From Loripinus fragilis (taxonomy: Eukaryota; Mollusca; Bivalvia; Lucinida; Lucinidae), in contig OZ026515.1 in the NCBI GenBank assembly GCA_964019695.1, positions 36,472,994 to 36,536,993 of the forward strand: 64,000 nucleotides of DNA, in the 5' to 3' direction. Made by a program: the position numbers and the translations under genes. Of the stretch, positions 53,701 through 58,911 are shown in pieces. Under the pieces are notes generated by a model, which did no database searches, was not told where the DNA came from, and worked only from the letters and a program-made list of their open reading frames with translations. Each line of letters begins with the position of its first letter. Position 1 is the stretch's first letter.

Positions 53701-56700
53701 AAATCAACCCATTATTATATGAAATTAACCTATCGTTACACGAAATGCACCCTTTATTATATGAAATGAACCCATAATTATACGAAATGAACCCGTTATT
53801 AAACGATATGAACCCAATATCGTACAAAATGAACTCATTATTATATGAAATGCACCCATTGTTATACAAAATGATCACACTATTATACGAAATGCGTCCA
53901 TTATAGTAACAAAATGAACCCATTATTGTATGAAATGCACTAATTATTTTAAGAAATGAACCCATTATTATATGAAATGCGCCCATTATTATAGGAAATG
54001 CACCCAGTATTCTATGAAATGAACCCATTATTATATGGAATGCACCCATTATTGAGCGAAATCCATCCATTATTATACGAAATGAACCCATTATTATATG
54101 AAATGCACCCATTAATATACGAAATTTATCCATTATTATACTAAATTACCTATTATTATATGAAATGCACCCATTATTATATGAAATGCATCCATTTTTA
54201 TACCAGATGAACCCATTATTATATGAATGCACCTGCCAATATGCTGATACCTACCTTAAGGCAGTTATAGCTTTCCATAGTAAATTGTGTTCATATGTTA
54301 TTGGATTTGCTCTTTAAACATATCACAAATGTTTTAGTTTTACATTAAGGAGAAATTTGATGTGTTAAGAATGTTTCGATTATTATTCAATTCAAGTTAC
54401 CGTCGTGCGAGAAAAATGCAACTCCATTTGGTTTTATTTGCTTTATTTATTTATACAATATTTAAAGAGGATAATGCACCAGTCATTTGTATCCACGGCC
54501 CCCACCTACGGGGATATCCGTGGGATAGCTCGGGTAAGGTGCTGGACAATTACTTTTTGATTGTCCCCGCAGTGCCAGGGAAGTGTGGGGGTATAACATT
54601 GGGGCACTTACCCTGCTGGGATTTTCTGATGTGTAGGGTGGGGCAAAGAGCAGGGTTGTTATCATCAGCTTTTCCCCACAGGGCGGGGCTTATACCAGGG
54701 CTCTGGAAAGTGAAAACCCATTATCCCCACCCATCCTTGTAGGTGGGGGAGCAGTGGATACAAATGATTGGTGCATAAATGGCACTTATAGAAGCTGTTG
54801 CAGCAGTACTAACTAAATATATGACTATCTGGCCAAGAGAGGTGTACGAACGTAGTGCTTGAGACTTATACATATATTCACCGATGTGTACATTTTTCCC
54901 TAGAACAATTATCCACTGGAACGCCCTCCCTGCCAACATACCGACCCTTCCCACCCTGGCACAGTTTAGCGGTGCTGTCTGCCGGGTAATTCATGTGTCC
55001 CCCTGAATACCAGCTTCTGTTTTATCTTTTACCTATACTAAAACTCCTTCTCGCACTGTAAAAACTCATCTCACCACTCTTTTCTATCACTTTGTTTCAA
55101 CTAACCCCTTCAGCACTTGGTATTCCGGAATACCCGTCTGACGTCCCCCTCGGGGGTTAAGACGTAATGGAAGATAGATAGATATACTGATGATCCATGG
55201 CTTCCGAATGTCGCGGGCTCTGTGACAAACTGCGCAAATAGCTGCAACGGAATGCGCGTGTGCGTTAAGTTGTTTCAATTGAACTACTGGTGACAGTTTG
55301 ACTTAGGAATGCGCAGAGCTGGACAGTTGAGAACCTCTTCGTATAAAAGCAAAATAAACGTCTTGTGAATGCGTGAAACGGGTTTTACGTCCATGGTAAA
55401 CATGTAGGGGTCTTTCATGCAAACCAAATATCTATGTGTCTTGATCCTCATCTGAATTAAGGGTGAGGTTGGCGCGCCGTTAAACCGGTTAAACCCTCCA
55501 GTAAAATACTTTACTGACCGTTCCAAGGCGGTACTTCTTTTGTGGATCTTTTATGTTTTTGTTCTGTCTTGTGTTTGCTATGTCTTTGTGCGCGTCAGTT
55601 TAATTGTACTTTGTGGTCACCTGCTGAGAAAGGGCTGACCTCTTGGCATTCGTTTGTTGTGTCTATCTGTGAGTTTGTCACTTTCCCATTGGTATCCTGG
55701 GTCGGGTGTGGTACTTGATTGTATCAATTCCTGATCTTTGCACCCTTACTTACTTTGACTTCTCTTCTAAATCTCTGTTAAGTTTCCGAAGGGAAATGGC
55801 TCAACCGAGGTTACCAATGGCTACAAGAGGTTTGAGTGCCCAAATGGGGGGTGGGGGGGTAAGATAGAGGGTAGACATATTTTAATTATTGCTATGTCTG
55901 AACAACACGTTGATTACATGAATTGTAAAGGTGGTCACTCCGTTATTATGCAGGGGGTACCTTTTCACCGATGTGTACATCAGATAGCATGGACTCGTGC
56001 ATGGCGCCAGGGTTCTGGCAAACTATGATTTCTATTGCTGAGGTTAGGAAGAGATATTTTTTCGAAAATAAAATAGTGCAAATCGAAGCCCATAGACCAG
56101 AAATTCCAGTTGTTCTGCGTGGCAACCCGGCATAGCCGATGAAGTAGTGAATACAGAGAGAGAAGCATGGCCTTAAATTTGATAAAATGACTATTTATAT
56201 AGTTTATTTTCATACACATGTACATGTTCATATATAAAGATGGGTAATTTATCAAAATCTAAGATCAAATTGTACATATGTGATAACAAATTGCGTTCAT
56301 GTGCGCAATTTGCACCCCGGTGCAAATCTGCACCCGGGTGCTCATTTGCTCCACCGAATTTGCACCACCTACAAAGGTGGAGCAAATTAGCACCCTGGTG
56401 CAGATTTGCACCGGGGTGCATTTTCATAAAGCACCGTTTATACGACCAAAATACACCCCAGGTGCAAATTTACACCCCAGGTGTATATTTATACCGGGGT
56501 GTATATTGTGCATATGAACGAGGCTTAAGATGAACATAGGTATAAACTCAATCTAATCAGTATTCGCTGTCTGCATGGAGTAAGATTTGATACATCGTTA
56601 TCCACTGAGCGCACAGCGAAGACTCTAATAAGAGTAGGCGGATGTTTTGTCATGTCATTACAGTAAAACCTGTGTAAAACGGTCACTCAAAATTAGACAA

Positions 56701-57773
56701 AACAAAGATCTTAATGACAAATGGTAGCTTAATGAAGGTCGAAAGTATTGCAGACTGCTCCTTCAATACTTTTGACCTGCATTAGGCAATAATTGGTCTT
56801 GAAAACCAATATTTGGTATATATAAAAGTGGCCCTTTTACAAAGGTTTTACTGTATTATACTTTCCAGACATGTATACTTGCTACTCACCTCCAAAATCT
56901 ATGGAAGTAAAACATTAACCAGTTGAACTTCTTCGCTCCTTCTCTCTTTTTCATTTCTTTTAAGGATAGATAAGCTACAAGCAATCCACTGAAACAGAAT
57001 TGACTTATATCAAGCGATTTTACTTCTTATAAAATGTACATGATTCATGTGTGATAAGTTTACCAATATGTCGTTGGGAGATTGCTGCTTCATTAAATGA
57101 CTTCAGTAATCCTTGGTGTAAACGAAAAAATGCTAAGTTTCATGCATTGAAGGAATGGAAGATTAACATTTTAAAAATTAATGAAACATGTGTTCCATTT
57201 TCTCTCATAAAACAAATCTTTTACATTGAATGCTAAATCTTCTTTTCCTCACCTAAAACGCGGTATCCAGGATTTTCATACGAAGTATGCTTTCAGATAA
57301 AGCCGCAAACAATGTTGTAGTTGTTTTACGATTGCAATATGTTGATACTTTAAAACGTGAACTTATTGCCACTATTGCCTTTAAACTGCAGGCTTCCTTG
57401 AATGAGAAGTTTGTTGTTGGTGAGCATCGTTGTCATACAGCCCTAACATTTGGTGTCAAAGCTGAAGAAAATCAAGACAGGCTTCCTACGTTATACTGGT
57501 TACCTTAACTCCATAAACATCTATAAAGCTAGATTGATTGCCAATTCTAGTTCTTGTACGACAACAGACCTTTCTAAATTGTTAATTTCTAGGCTAACCG
57601 CAATAAAAAAAAACATGTAATTAAGTACTACATAAAATTATACGAAAGACTGACTGACATTTCTGCATTGTCTTACCTTAGTGTGAAGAAAGTATCCACA
57701 GATACAGTGCCATTAATGATGGCTTGAAAGGTAAAACGCTTAAACATCTTTGGACCATAAGTTGCCATGTTAT
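21848..57773 (-). CDS. nrf-6-like: NRF-6-like acyltransferase-3 family membrane protein, 3' part of gene (nine exons)
   Basis: The coding join on the minus strand is 57677-57773, 56890-56988, 38703-38865, 35102-35181, 32507-32611, 31123-31240, 28025-28211, 23035-23177 and 21848-21970. It totals 1115 nt, about 370 residues plus a TAA stop. Every intron is GT-AG and all junction phases agree, so the reading frame is intact. The protein resembles C. elegans NRF-6 and its many invertebrate relatives: multi-pass membrane proteins with an acyltransferase-3 domain, implicated genetically in uptake or transport of lipids and drugs. Family motifs in order are NGTVSVDTFFTLSGLLVAYL, FYFHRFWRLTPPYM, SWYLANDMQFY, PWCRIGPYAVGF, FYNSTFRSAWGL, TYCAYLVHP and FESPMMGLEK. 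There are roughly eight hydrophobic segments. The N-terminal NRF domain and start codon are not in the window, so the gene is partial at its 5' end. The natural substrate cannot be read from the sequence. Confidence 0.93.
22036..22238. mobile_element. Hairpin MITE with GCAGCAGACGAC arms and a TTAACCC end
   Basis: gttgcagcagacgac at the left faces gtcgtctgctgcag at the right, and the centre is the palindrome gtctgccagctggcagac flanked by gaaatatca/tatttcatgagg-type arms. The right side ends gcgcttagagggttaa, like the piggyBac-type ends at 32874-33124. The matching left end is missing. Confidence 0.65.
22550..22830. mobile_element. Hairpin repeat, copy 1 (second at 34500-34760)
   Basis: gtgctcctgtattgttgaat ... 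taataatacaggagcac is an inverted pair around cattgcgaaaagcaatag. The 34500-34760 copy keeps tgttgaatttattaaactcg but is more diverged. Located in the intron between exons 8 and 9. Confidence 0.6.
23035..23177 (-). CDS. NRF-6-like gene, visible exon 8
   Basis: A 143-nt exon with acceptor ttttacag and donor gtaggt. It encodes GFVNTLLSWKALIPLSRLTY, CAYLVHPIVTYTYVLSKRS and LVYFTDLEQ. The LSRLTYxAYLVHP segment is the best-conserved C-terminal motif of the family. It ends in phase 0. Confidence 0.94.
25662..25885. mobile_element. 240-bp MITE, GAGCCGCGACATGAGATT family, copy 2
   Basis: Inverted orientation relative to copy 1. Ends ttgagcagcgacatgtaatt and gaaatctcatatagcggctc. It is part of composite repeat copy A and is matched by 58677-58911. 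Confidence 0.85.
26317..26373. repeat. Perfect GC-rich hairpin at end of composite repeat A
   Basis: gtgttgccccgc tcc gcggggcaacac, extended outward by aagcaaccaactctc/ gttcgttggttgttat. The same hairpin closes copy B at 57838-57898. Confidence 0.9.
26400..27300. other. Intron sequence without clear feature
   Basis: AT-rich. A diverged hairpin of the shared GCAGACTG core type lies near 27080-27125. Nothing coding was recognised. Confidence 0.5.
27308..27578. mobile_element. MITE with GGCGTAGC ends and central hairpin
   Basis: The ends aacccaatggcgtagcc and gagctacgccaatgtaaccc are inverted. The centre has a long perfect stem, ctcttaaaggaaagaatt ... aattctttcctttaagag, around gctcccacagggagc. 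Confidence 0.7.
28025..28211 (-). CDS. NRF-6-like gene, visible exon 7
   Basis: The longest exon, 187 nt, with acceptor atttcag and donor gtttgt. It encodes VFNLLGWIAATGIALSVLYG (membrane segment), a polar loop, FYNSTFRSAWGL, and a second membrane segment AVCWVILSCATGHG. The (F)YN..xRxAWGL block and the following C..G.GG are typical of the family. It ends one base into the Gly codon shared with exon 8. Confidence 0.93.
28500..28830. mobile_element. Hairpin MITE, inverse copy of 13390-13790
   Basis: gaaggtaagatagaaaaatc ... atttttctggcctacc arms; the right flank (ctgaatacgctaggatgc, gacgtcctgggttagatagc) matches the left flank of 13390-13790 in reverse complement. Confidence 0.65.
28797..28961. 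mobile_element. Near-perfect hairpin MITE
   Basis: gaatccatcattggtgttca...gaaaaatcccaacccgaggg faces its inverse, with the arms meeting at aacgaggcttgccgagttt near 28872. Arms of about 80 bases. Confidence 0.85.
29262..29444. mobile_element. Hairpin MITE, AAATAGATCAGCTCCA arms
   Basis: aaatagatcagctccattgc and gtgaattgttgagtaataat on the left face the inverse on the right; the centre is atcactcgcgctgcgcgctagtgat. Confidence 0.85.
30028..30415. repeat. 54-bp tandem array, about seven units
   Basis: The unit gtgcaagataagactttcta followed by tcccagggtaaaatctcaga and tatccttatccg repeats with its gtgc start at 30137, 30189, 30243, 30297, 30351 and 30405, plus diverged units before. It lies in the intron between exons 6 and 7. 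The open frames through it (61-79 codons) follow from a unit length divisible by three. Confidence 0.9.
31123..31240 (-). CDS. NRF-6-like gene, visible exon 6
   Basis: A 118-nt exon with acceptor tttccag and donor gtaatt. It encodes EGFFDKIYITPWCRIGPYAV and then GFFVGYLLYKTDCKLKIPK. The PWCRIGPYxVG motif followed by a membrane segment is a family hallmark. It ends in phase 0. Confidence 0.94.
31330..32500. other. AT-rich intron, no feature seen
   Basis: Intron between exons 5 and 6, very AT-rich. No repeats or coding signals noticed. Confidence 0.6.
32507..32611 (-). CDS. NRF-6-like gene, visible exon 5
   Basis: A 105-nt exon with acceptor tttttcag and donor gtgagt. It encodes YSSVIGSLACLTFLLVSVIS and TAVISSANNFTTNAG, a long hydrophobic segment followed by a short loop carrying the glycosylation sequon NFT. 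Both junction phases agree with the neighbouring exons. Confidence 0.9.
32878..33120. mobile_element. piggyBac-type MITE (243 bp) with TTAA duplication
   Basis: TTAA at 32874-32877 and 33121-33124 flanks inverted ends CCCTTAAAGCGCCAA and CCCTTAATGCGCCAA (14 of 15). TTAA targets and CCC-starting ends are the signature of piggyBac elements. The interior has gtcgtctgctg motifs in mirrored positions and a central hairpin, acagactgctcctataggag / cagtctg. It is non-autonomous. Located in the intron between exons 4 and 5. Confidence 0.85.
33313..33440 (+). repeat. CCGTTCCAAGG-family fragment
   Basis: Keeps only the right part of the family: ggcaaggctttgtcttggcc, cctattggtatcctgtgtca, gtatcgattcctgatctttg, catccttacttactttg. 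Confidence 0.7.
34500..34760. mobile_element. Hairpin repeat, diverged copy of 22550-22830
   Basis: Shares ttgttgaatttattaaactc, gttgcggaaaagaga and gagcactcatgtacgatcct with that locus. Confidence 0.5.
35102..35181 (-). CDS. NRF-6-like gene, visible exon 4
   Basis: An 80-nt exon with acceptor attttag and a strong donor, gtaagt. It encodes CMAWSWYLANDMQFYILS and PLMLIPLY, the most recognisable block of the family (WYLANDMQF), followed by a membrane segment. It begins in phase 0 after exon 3 and ends with two bases of a Tyr codon completed by exon 5. Confidence 0.94.
35627..35865. mobile_element. 240-bp MITE, GAGCCGCGACATGAGATT family, copy 3
   Basis: Ends aatttgagccagcgaatg and its inverse (catgcacaggctcaaatt). 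The internal core gctctgatcagactgcgcgt / atgcgcaggctgatctgagg forms the shared hairpin. Located in the intron between exons 3 and 4. Confidence 0.85.
36790..36920. mobile_element. Hairpin repeat, GTCAAACAGTTTGGATCC family
   Basis: gtcaaacagtttggatccag and ctgggtccaaactgtttgc arms around tgacattttgtcggg. To the right are cagcagacaacaaaagtcac and a possible TTAA-type end (gcgggtaaagagttaa), resembling the interior of the piggyBac-type MITE. A shorter copy is at 38577-38660. Confidence 0.65.
37380..37632 (-). other. Unrecognised open frame in the NRF-6-like intron
   Basis: On the same strand as the host gene, an 84-codon frame follows an acceptor-like attgcttttag and reads DYSPMCNSSNAVAVYDRSGK, then KLKGDCAAAVLHNIKEDKAR, and ends SLQNNTSIDYCAI with TGA. 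It has protein-like composition, but I recognise no family. Exons 3 and 4 of the host gene join in phase without it, so it would be an alternative terminal exon, a remnant of another gene, or chance. Confidence 0.25.
38577..38660. repeat. Short hairpin repeat, GTCAAACAGTTTGGATCC family
   Basis: gtcaaatggtttgtatccag and ctgggtccaaactgtttgc face each other; followed by cagcagatgacaattgttgt. Ends 43 bases from exon 3. Confidence 0.65.
38703..38865 (-). CDS. NRF-6-like gene, visible exon 3
   Basis: A 163-nt exon with acceptor ttttcag and donor gttagg. It encodes RLTPPYMLFLMFYVCLMKYW (membrane segment), then the luminal loop GPMWPQGLDVDDCSNSWWRN, and ends at VEPKQM. The loop Cys and the SWWRNLLYVNNL stretch match the family pattern. 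A 230-bp MITE starts only 15 bases upstream of the exon on the intron side, so the branch point is probably inside or next to the MITE end. Confidence 0.93.
38881..39109. mobile_element. MITE with ACTGTCGTGCCAACC ends, copy 1
   Basis: The ends actgtcgtgccaaccaaaag (left) and actgtcactcttggctggca...gacaatagt (right) are inverted. The central perfect stem is gaatcgatagatc...gatctatcgattc around tgtattaatcctatcc tgt ggataggattaataca. A second copy is at 60838-61007. It starts 15 bases before exon 3 of the host gene. Confidence 0.8.
39690..40060. repeat. GCGAC-rich degenerate repeat, copy 1
   Basis: Dense gcgacattcgtgcgacattc-like words in both orientations after atctcactgggacgccag. A similar block, 45890-46310, ends cgcagtccaatgagatag, the inverse of this start, so both may be versions of one element with ATCTCACTGGGAC ends. 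Confidence 0.5.
40070..41660. other. Intron sequence without clear feature
   Basis: A diverged hairpin of the shared core type is near 40375-40445. Otherwise AT-rich with nothing recognised. Confidence 0.5.
41672..41738. repeat. (ATT)n microsatellite
   Basis: About 22 att/tta triplets without interruption. Confidence 0.97.
41806..41998. mobile_element. Hairpin MITE, GGCAATCGAAAACA arms
   Basis: ctggatagacggcgatcgaa, aacatttataccatcgacga on the left face the inverse on the right (cgttcgtcgattgttaaaag, tgttttcgattgccacc). A second, inner pair of ttttcgattgc/gcaatcgaaaa lies in the middle. Confidence 0.8.
43331..44962 (+). repeat. Composite dispersed repeat, copy 1 (uninterrupted)
   Basis: Begins taagcctcgtttatatgcac followed by three ttgcaccc/gggtgcaa palindromes, and continues through cttatgtagcgttcatatgt, ttaaacatatcacaaa, the 54473-type MITE, and a complete CCGTTCCAAGG-family copy (44575-44940). 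Homology to the second copy stops at 44962 (gaagggaaatggc). It carries an extra segment (43583-44037) that copy 2 lacks, and lacks the right end of the GCACCAGTCATTTG MITE. The empty site for the 5.7-kb foldback element is at 43437-43444. Confidence 0.85.
44100..44370. mobile_element. GCACCAGTCATTTG MITE, right end truncated
   Basis: Matches 54473-54740 closely (ccagtcatttgtatccac, gtgggatagccgggg, ggctctggaaagtgaaaacc) but stops at cccatccccgta instead of reaching the inverted right end. Confidence 0.7.
44963..45880. other. Intron sequence, mostly unassigned
   Basis: A shared-core hairpin is at 45249-45282 (gcggatgcgcagactggtct). Nothing else recognised. Confidence 0.5.
45890..46310. repeat. 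GCGAC/TCGCA-rich degenerate repeat, copy 2
   Basis: Many ttgcgact, gtcgcaa and gcgacaagt words; ends gtcgcaaaacagtcgcagtc caatgagat. See 39690-40060. Confidence 0.5.
47159..47341 (-). mobile_element. tRNA-derived SINE, copy 2
   Basis: Minus orientation: gcccggtggctcagtggtag head, B-box-like gggtttgaacc-type segment, actggttcaatccagacatg, and tail ending gaatcaaatcaaac. Flanking direct repeats TGGTTGTTAG are at 47149-47158 and 47342-47351. It is more diverged than copies 1 and 3. Confidence 0.85.
48183..48240. repeat. Shared-core hairpin
   Basis: ggcgctgatcagactgcgcg gatgcgcaggctggtctgcgcc forms a stem. The same core is at 12681-12729, 25161-25223, 25790-25850, 35768-35826, 45249-45282, 58722-58775, 59400-59457 and 60285-60348. 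Confidence 0.85.
48640..49540. repeat. 21-bp tandem array, left arm
   Basis: About 40 units of the form tttcrtataataatgggtbca, getting more degenerate toward the centre. An open frame of 169 codons (48595-49104) is a consequence of the 21-base period (GAFHIIM heptads). Confidence 0.95.
50641..52140. repeat. Array of roughly 120-150-bp GGTCAAGGTCA units
   Basis: The block cctgcaaagtttgaagttgc recurs at about 50694, 51053, 51184, 51331, 51450, 51571, 51708, 51857 and 51992, each followed by tatgtccaacggtttagg, acatttacaagaaa and a gaccttgaccttgg..gtcaaggtca segment. The region opens with gatggtacaccatcgcaaat and closes with ggacggacggaaag / agacagacggacggacga. It resembles abundant non-coding bivalve dispersed repeats, class unknown to me. 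It is interrupted by the SINE at 50808-51003. Confidence 0.8.
50808..51003 (+). mobile_element. tRNA-derived SINE, copy 3
   Basis: The head is gggagcgcagtggctcagtg, the body gaccgagaggccgcgggtta, the tail gatgggacgtaaagaatcaa. It sits within the GGTCAAGGTCA array, flanked by AAACACTAAATGTT (near 50795) and AAACACTAAACGTT (near 51007), a 14-bp duplication with one later change. Confidence 0.88.
52305..52880. repeat. Dispersed repeat, GGCGCCATCGCAAATCCC start
   Basis: ggatggggcgccatcgcaaa at the start, two ttttgacctcaccccaaggt / tggggcatgaccca units of about 180 bp, and an agacggaggcgattacaata tail. Organised like 50641-52140 but with a different unit. Confidence 0.7.
53090..53137. repeat. GAGA-rich simple repeat
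   Basis: gagagagatagagagaatga and following ga/gata runs. Confidence 0.95.
53600..54235. repeat. 21-bp tandem array, right arm (inverted)
   Basis: tgmacccattattatatgaaa units, the reverse complement of the left-arm array, about 30 copies. A 177-codon frame on the minus strand is an artefact of the period. Confidence 0.95.
54473..54777. mobile_element. GCACCAGTCATTTG MITE, complete
   Basis: taatgcaccagtcatttgta (left) is matched inverted by tacaaatgattggtgcataa (right), and the match continues through tccac.gc.ccccacctac, giving about 44-bp ends. The interior is GC-rich (gtccccgcagtgccagg, gctttcccacaggg-like). A truncated copy is at 44100-44370. Confidence 0.8.
54780..55190 (+). mobile_element. 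5'-truncated non-LTR retrotransposon (LINE) 3' end
   Basis: The frame after 54875 reads IYSPMCTFFPRTIIHWNALP, then ANIPTLPTLAQFSGAVC and a stop at about 55003. The pattern FFPRTIxxWNxLPxxI followed by a short helix is the C-terminal end of reverse-transcriptase proteins of jockey/CR1-like LINEs. A non-coding 3' tail follows and ends in a gata microsatellite (55170-55185), as expected for such elements. It is inserted between the MITE end and the rest of composite copy 2. Confidence 0.75.
55860..56285. other. Unassigned intron sequence
   Basis: No feature recognised. Note a 17-base string ttcaccgatgtgtacat at 55965 that also occurs in the LINE end at 54878, possibly a chance or gene-conversion match. 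Confidence 0.4.
56291..56528. mobile_element. MITE of GGGGTGCAAATTTGCACC palindromes
   Basis: Starts cgttcatgtgcgcaatttgc and ends gtgcatatgaacgaggctta, inverted to each other. It is packed with ccggtgcaaatctgcacc-type palindromes. The right end is the inverse of the taagcctcgtttatatgcac start of the composite repeats at 43331 and 48481, so all share one type of terminus. Confidence 0.75.
56890..56988 (-). CDS. NRF-6-like gene, visible exon 2
   Basis: A 99-nt exon between acceptor tttcag and donor gtgagt. It completes LSG and encodes GLLVAYLSLKEMKKREG followed by FNWLMFYFHRFWR. A membrane segment leads into a basic cytoplasmic loop and the FHRxWR motif typical of the family. The Arg codon is split with exon 3. 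The intron upstream is only 688 nt and is filled by an antisense retroelement fragment. The intron downstream is about 18 kb. Confidence 0.93.
57045..57650 (+). pseudogene. Penelope-like retroelement fragment (reverse transcriptase part)
   Basis: Plus-strand pieces in three frames read RWEIAASLNDFSNPWCKRKN and AKFHALKEWKINILK (57066-57190), then KSSFPHLKRGIQDFHTKYAF (57235-57295), then SDKAANNVVVVLRLQYVDTL and EENQDRLPTLYWLP (57288-57508), then YKARLIANSSSCTTTDLSKL and LISRLTAIKKN (57517-57618). The order (DKAANNVVV, LPTLYWLPKLHK-like, RxIANSSSCTTT) is that of a reverse-transcriptase protein common in molluscs and corals that I assign to Penelope-like elements. Frameshifts and stops show it is dead. 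It fills the 688-nt intron between exons 1 and 2 of the host gene, in antisense, ending about 25 bases from the exon 1 donor. Confidence 0.75.
57677..57773 (-). CDS. NRF-6-like gene, visible exon 1
   Basis: This is the most upstream exon visible, 97 nt. The acceptor is a pyrimidine-rich run ending ttgtag and the donor is gtaaga. It encodes NMATYGPKMFKRFTFQ, then the conserved NGTVSVDTFF block, and ends after two bases of the Ser codon of the LSG motif that exon 2 completes. It opens with two bases of a split codon, so at least one coding exon lies further upstream. Confidence 0.92.
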
Positions 57774-58676
57774 CTACAAATAAAACGGAGTTTATTTTAG
57801 TAGTTGGCGGAAGATAAAAAAAAATAATTGCCATTAATAGCAATCAACCACCGAGTGTTGCCCCGCGGAGCGGGGCAACACGAGGGTTGGTTGCTTTACG
57901 ACAAGAGAGGCTCTGTTCTGTTCTATTCACGCCCATTCATCTCAAATATGAATATAGACTGGTTATCTCCCTTTAATAGCTTGTCAGCATATTAAGACAG
58001 GTAACTACTAGCCGCCATTGCGCATACACATTGACGTCATGAGTGACGTGTATTGGAAAATACCCTTGACATAAAGTGCATTTTTCAAACAAGCCGTTTT
58101 ATTAAGTTTATTTTGTTTTACAAAATTATCAAATTATAGCAACTGAAAAAATACTGAAGTTTGTGTTGGAAAATCTTTTCTGGAGCATGCGCAGTCGGAT
58201 GAGTAGGATTCTCTACTTGTAATGAAATAGGCGTTACCAGTCGTTATATGCGTAGCGGAAGTGGAGCTTTATCAACGAGGGGAACCAATCTAATATGAAT
58301 AGAAAATATTTTTGGTATCGCCAAGTTCCGGTATCTATACGGAGTCGATACGGGGAACCAATCTAGATCGAACTAAGAGCCTAATTCTACTGTTGAAAAA
58401 TATGTTGTGATCATCGTTGACATTGGAAAAATACAAACAGTAAAAGTGAATCGCGAAGATGCCAGTTTTGTTGATATTAAAGTCATATTTTAGCCATAAG
58501 ACTGAGGGATTTTTTTCTATCACCAGGAGCTTGATCGGTAGTGATAGCTCTTTCATGCAAGCGGCTGCGTGATCCCCATGACGTGACGTCACAATTCTTA
58601 TAACGGTACGTCACGACGTGATAACGTCTTGAGCCAAACGCCAACTGCCACGTGCATCGTCGCGCCTTTGAAATAA

Positions 58677-58911
58677 GCCGCGACATGAGATTTCCAACAA
58701 TGTGATATGTGCGACCAGCAAAGACTCAGATCAGCCTGCGCATACACGCAGTCTGGTCAGAGCCTTTGCTAGTCGCTTGAATTTTCTATGAGTGTTATGC
58801 TACTGACTGAACATCATTTTGAGTTTCCAAGCTTAAAAGGAGACTGCACAGGCTCGTCTGAGTCTACACTTGTCAAAATGCCACATTGTTGGAAATCACA
58901 TGTCGCTGCTC
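58677..58911. mobile_element. 240-bp MITE, GAGCCGCGACATGAGATT family, copy 4
   Basis: agccgcgacatgagatttcc on the left and ggaaatcacatgtcgctgct on the right, with the internal tcagatcagcctgcgcatac / gcagtctggtcagagcc stem. Corresponds to 25662-25885 within the paired composite repeats. Confidence 0.85.

Larger units (their letters stand above)
48595..54278. mobile_element. 5.7-kb foldback element with 21-bp-unit arms and 8-bp target duplication
   Basis: The ends ATGGAAAGCTATGACTGCC and its inverse are flanked by AGTAAATT at 48587-48594 and 54279-54286. The unoccupied site is seen once at 43437-43444. Each arm is about 1 kb. First come 45 bases of unique end (taaggtaggtatcagcatat), then tandem 21-bp units (atttcatataataatgggtg c) at 48640-49540 and inverted at 53600-54235. 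An inner part follows (ggttcccagtcata, gaaccggagcc, gaccatat, cggccctgtc at 49540-49745), mirrored at 53250-53455. The 3.5-kb centre holds a SINE and GGTCAAGGTCA-type arrays but no transposase that I can see. The structure resembles the foldback elements FB and Galileo in layout. Confidence 0.88.
48481..55800 (+). repeat. Composite dispersed repeat, copy 2 (split by the 5.7-kb element)
   Basis: The segment 48481-48594 matches 43331-43444, and 54279-55800 matches 43437-44962. They are separated by the foldback element. The copy also has a 5'-truncated LINE end and the complete right end of the GCACCAGTCATTTG MITE (54740-55190) that copy 1 lacks. The right 55390-55800 segment is a CCGTTCCAAGG-family copy almost identical to 44560-44962. 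Confidence 0.85.
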
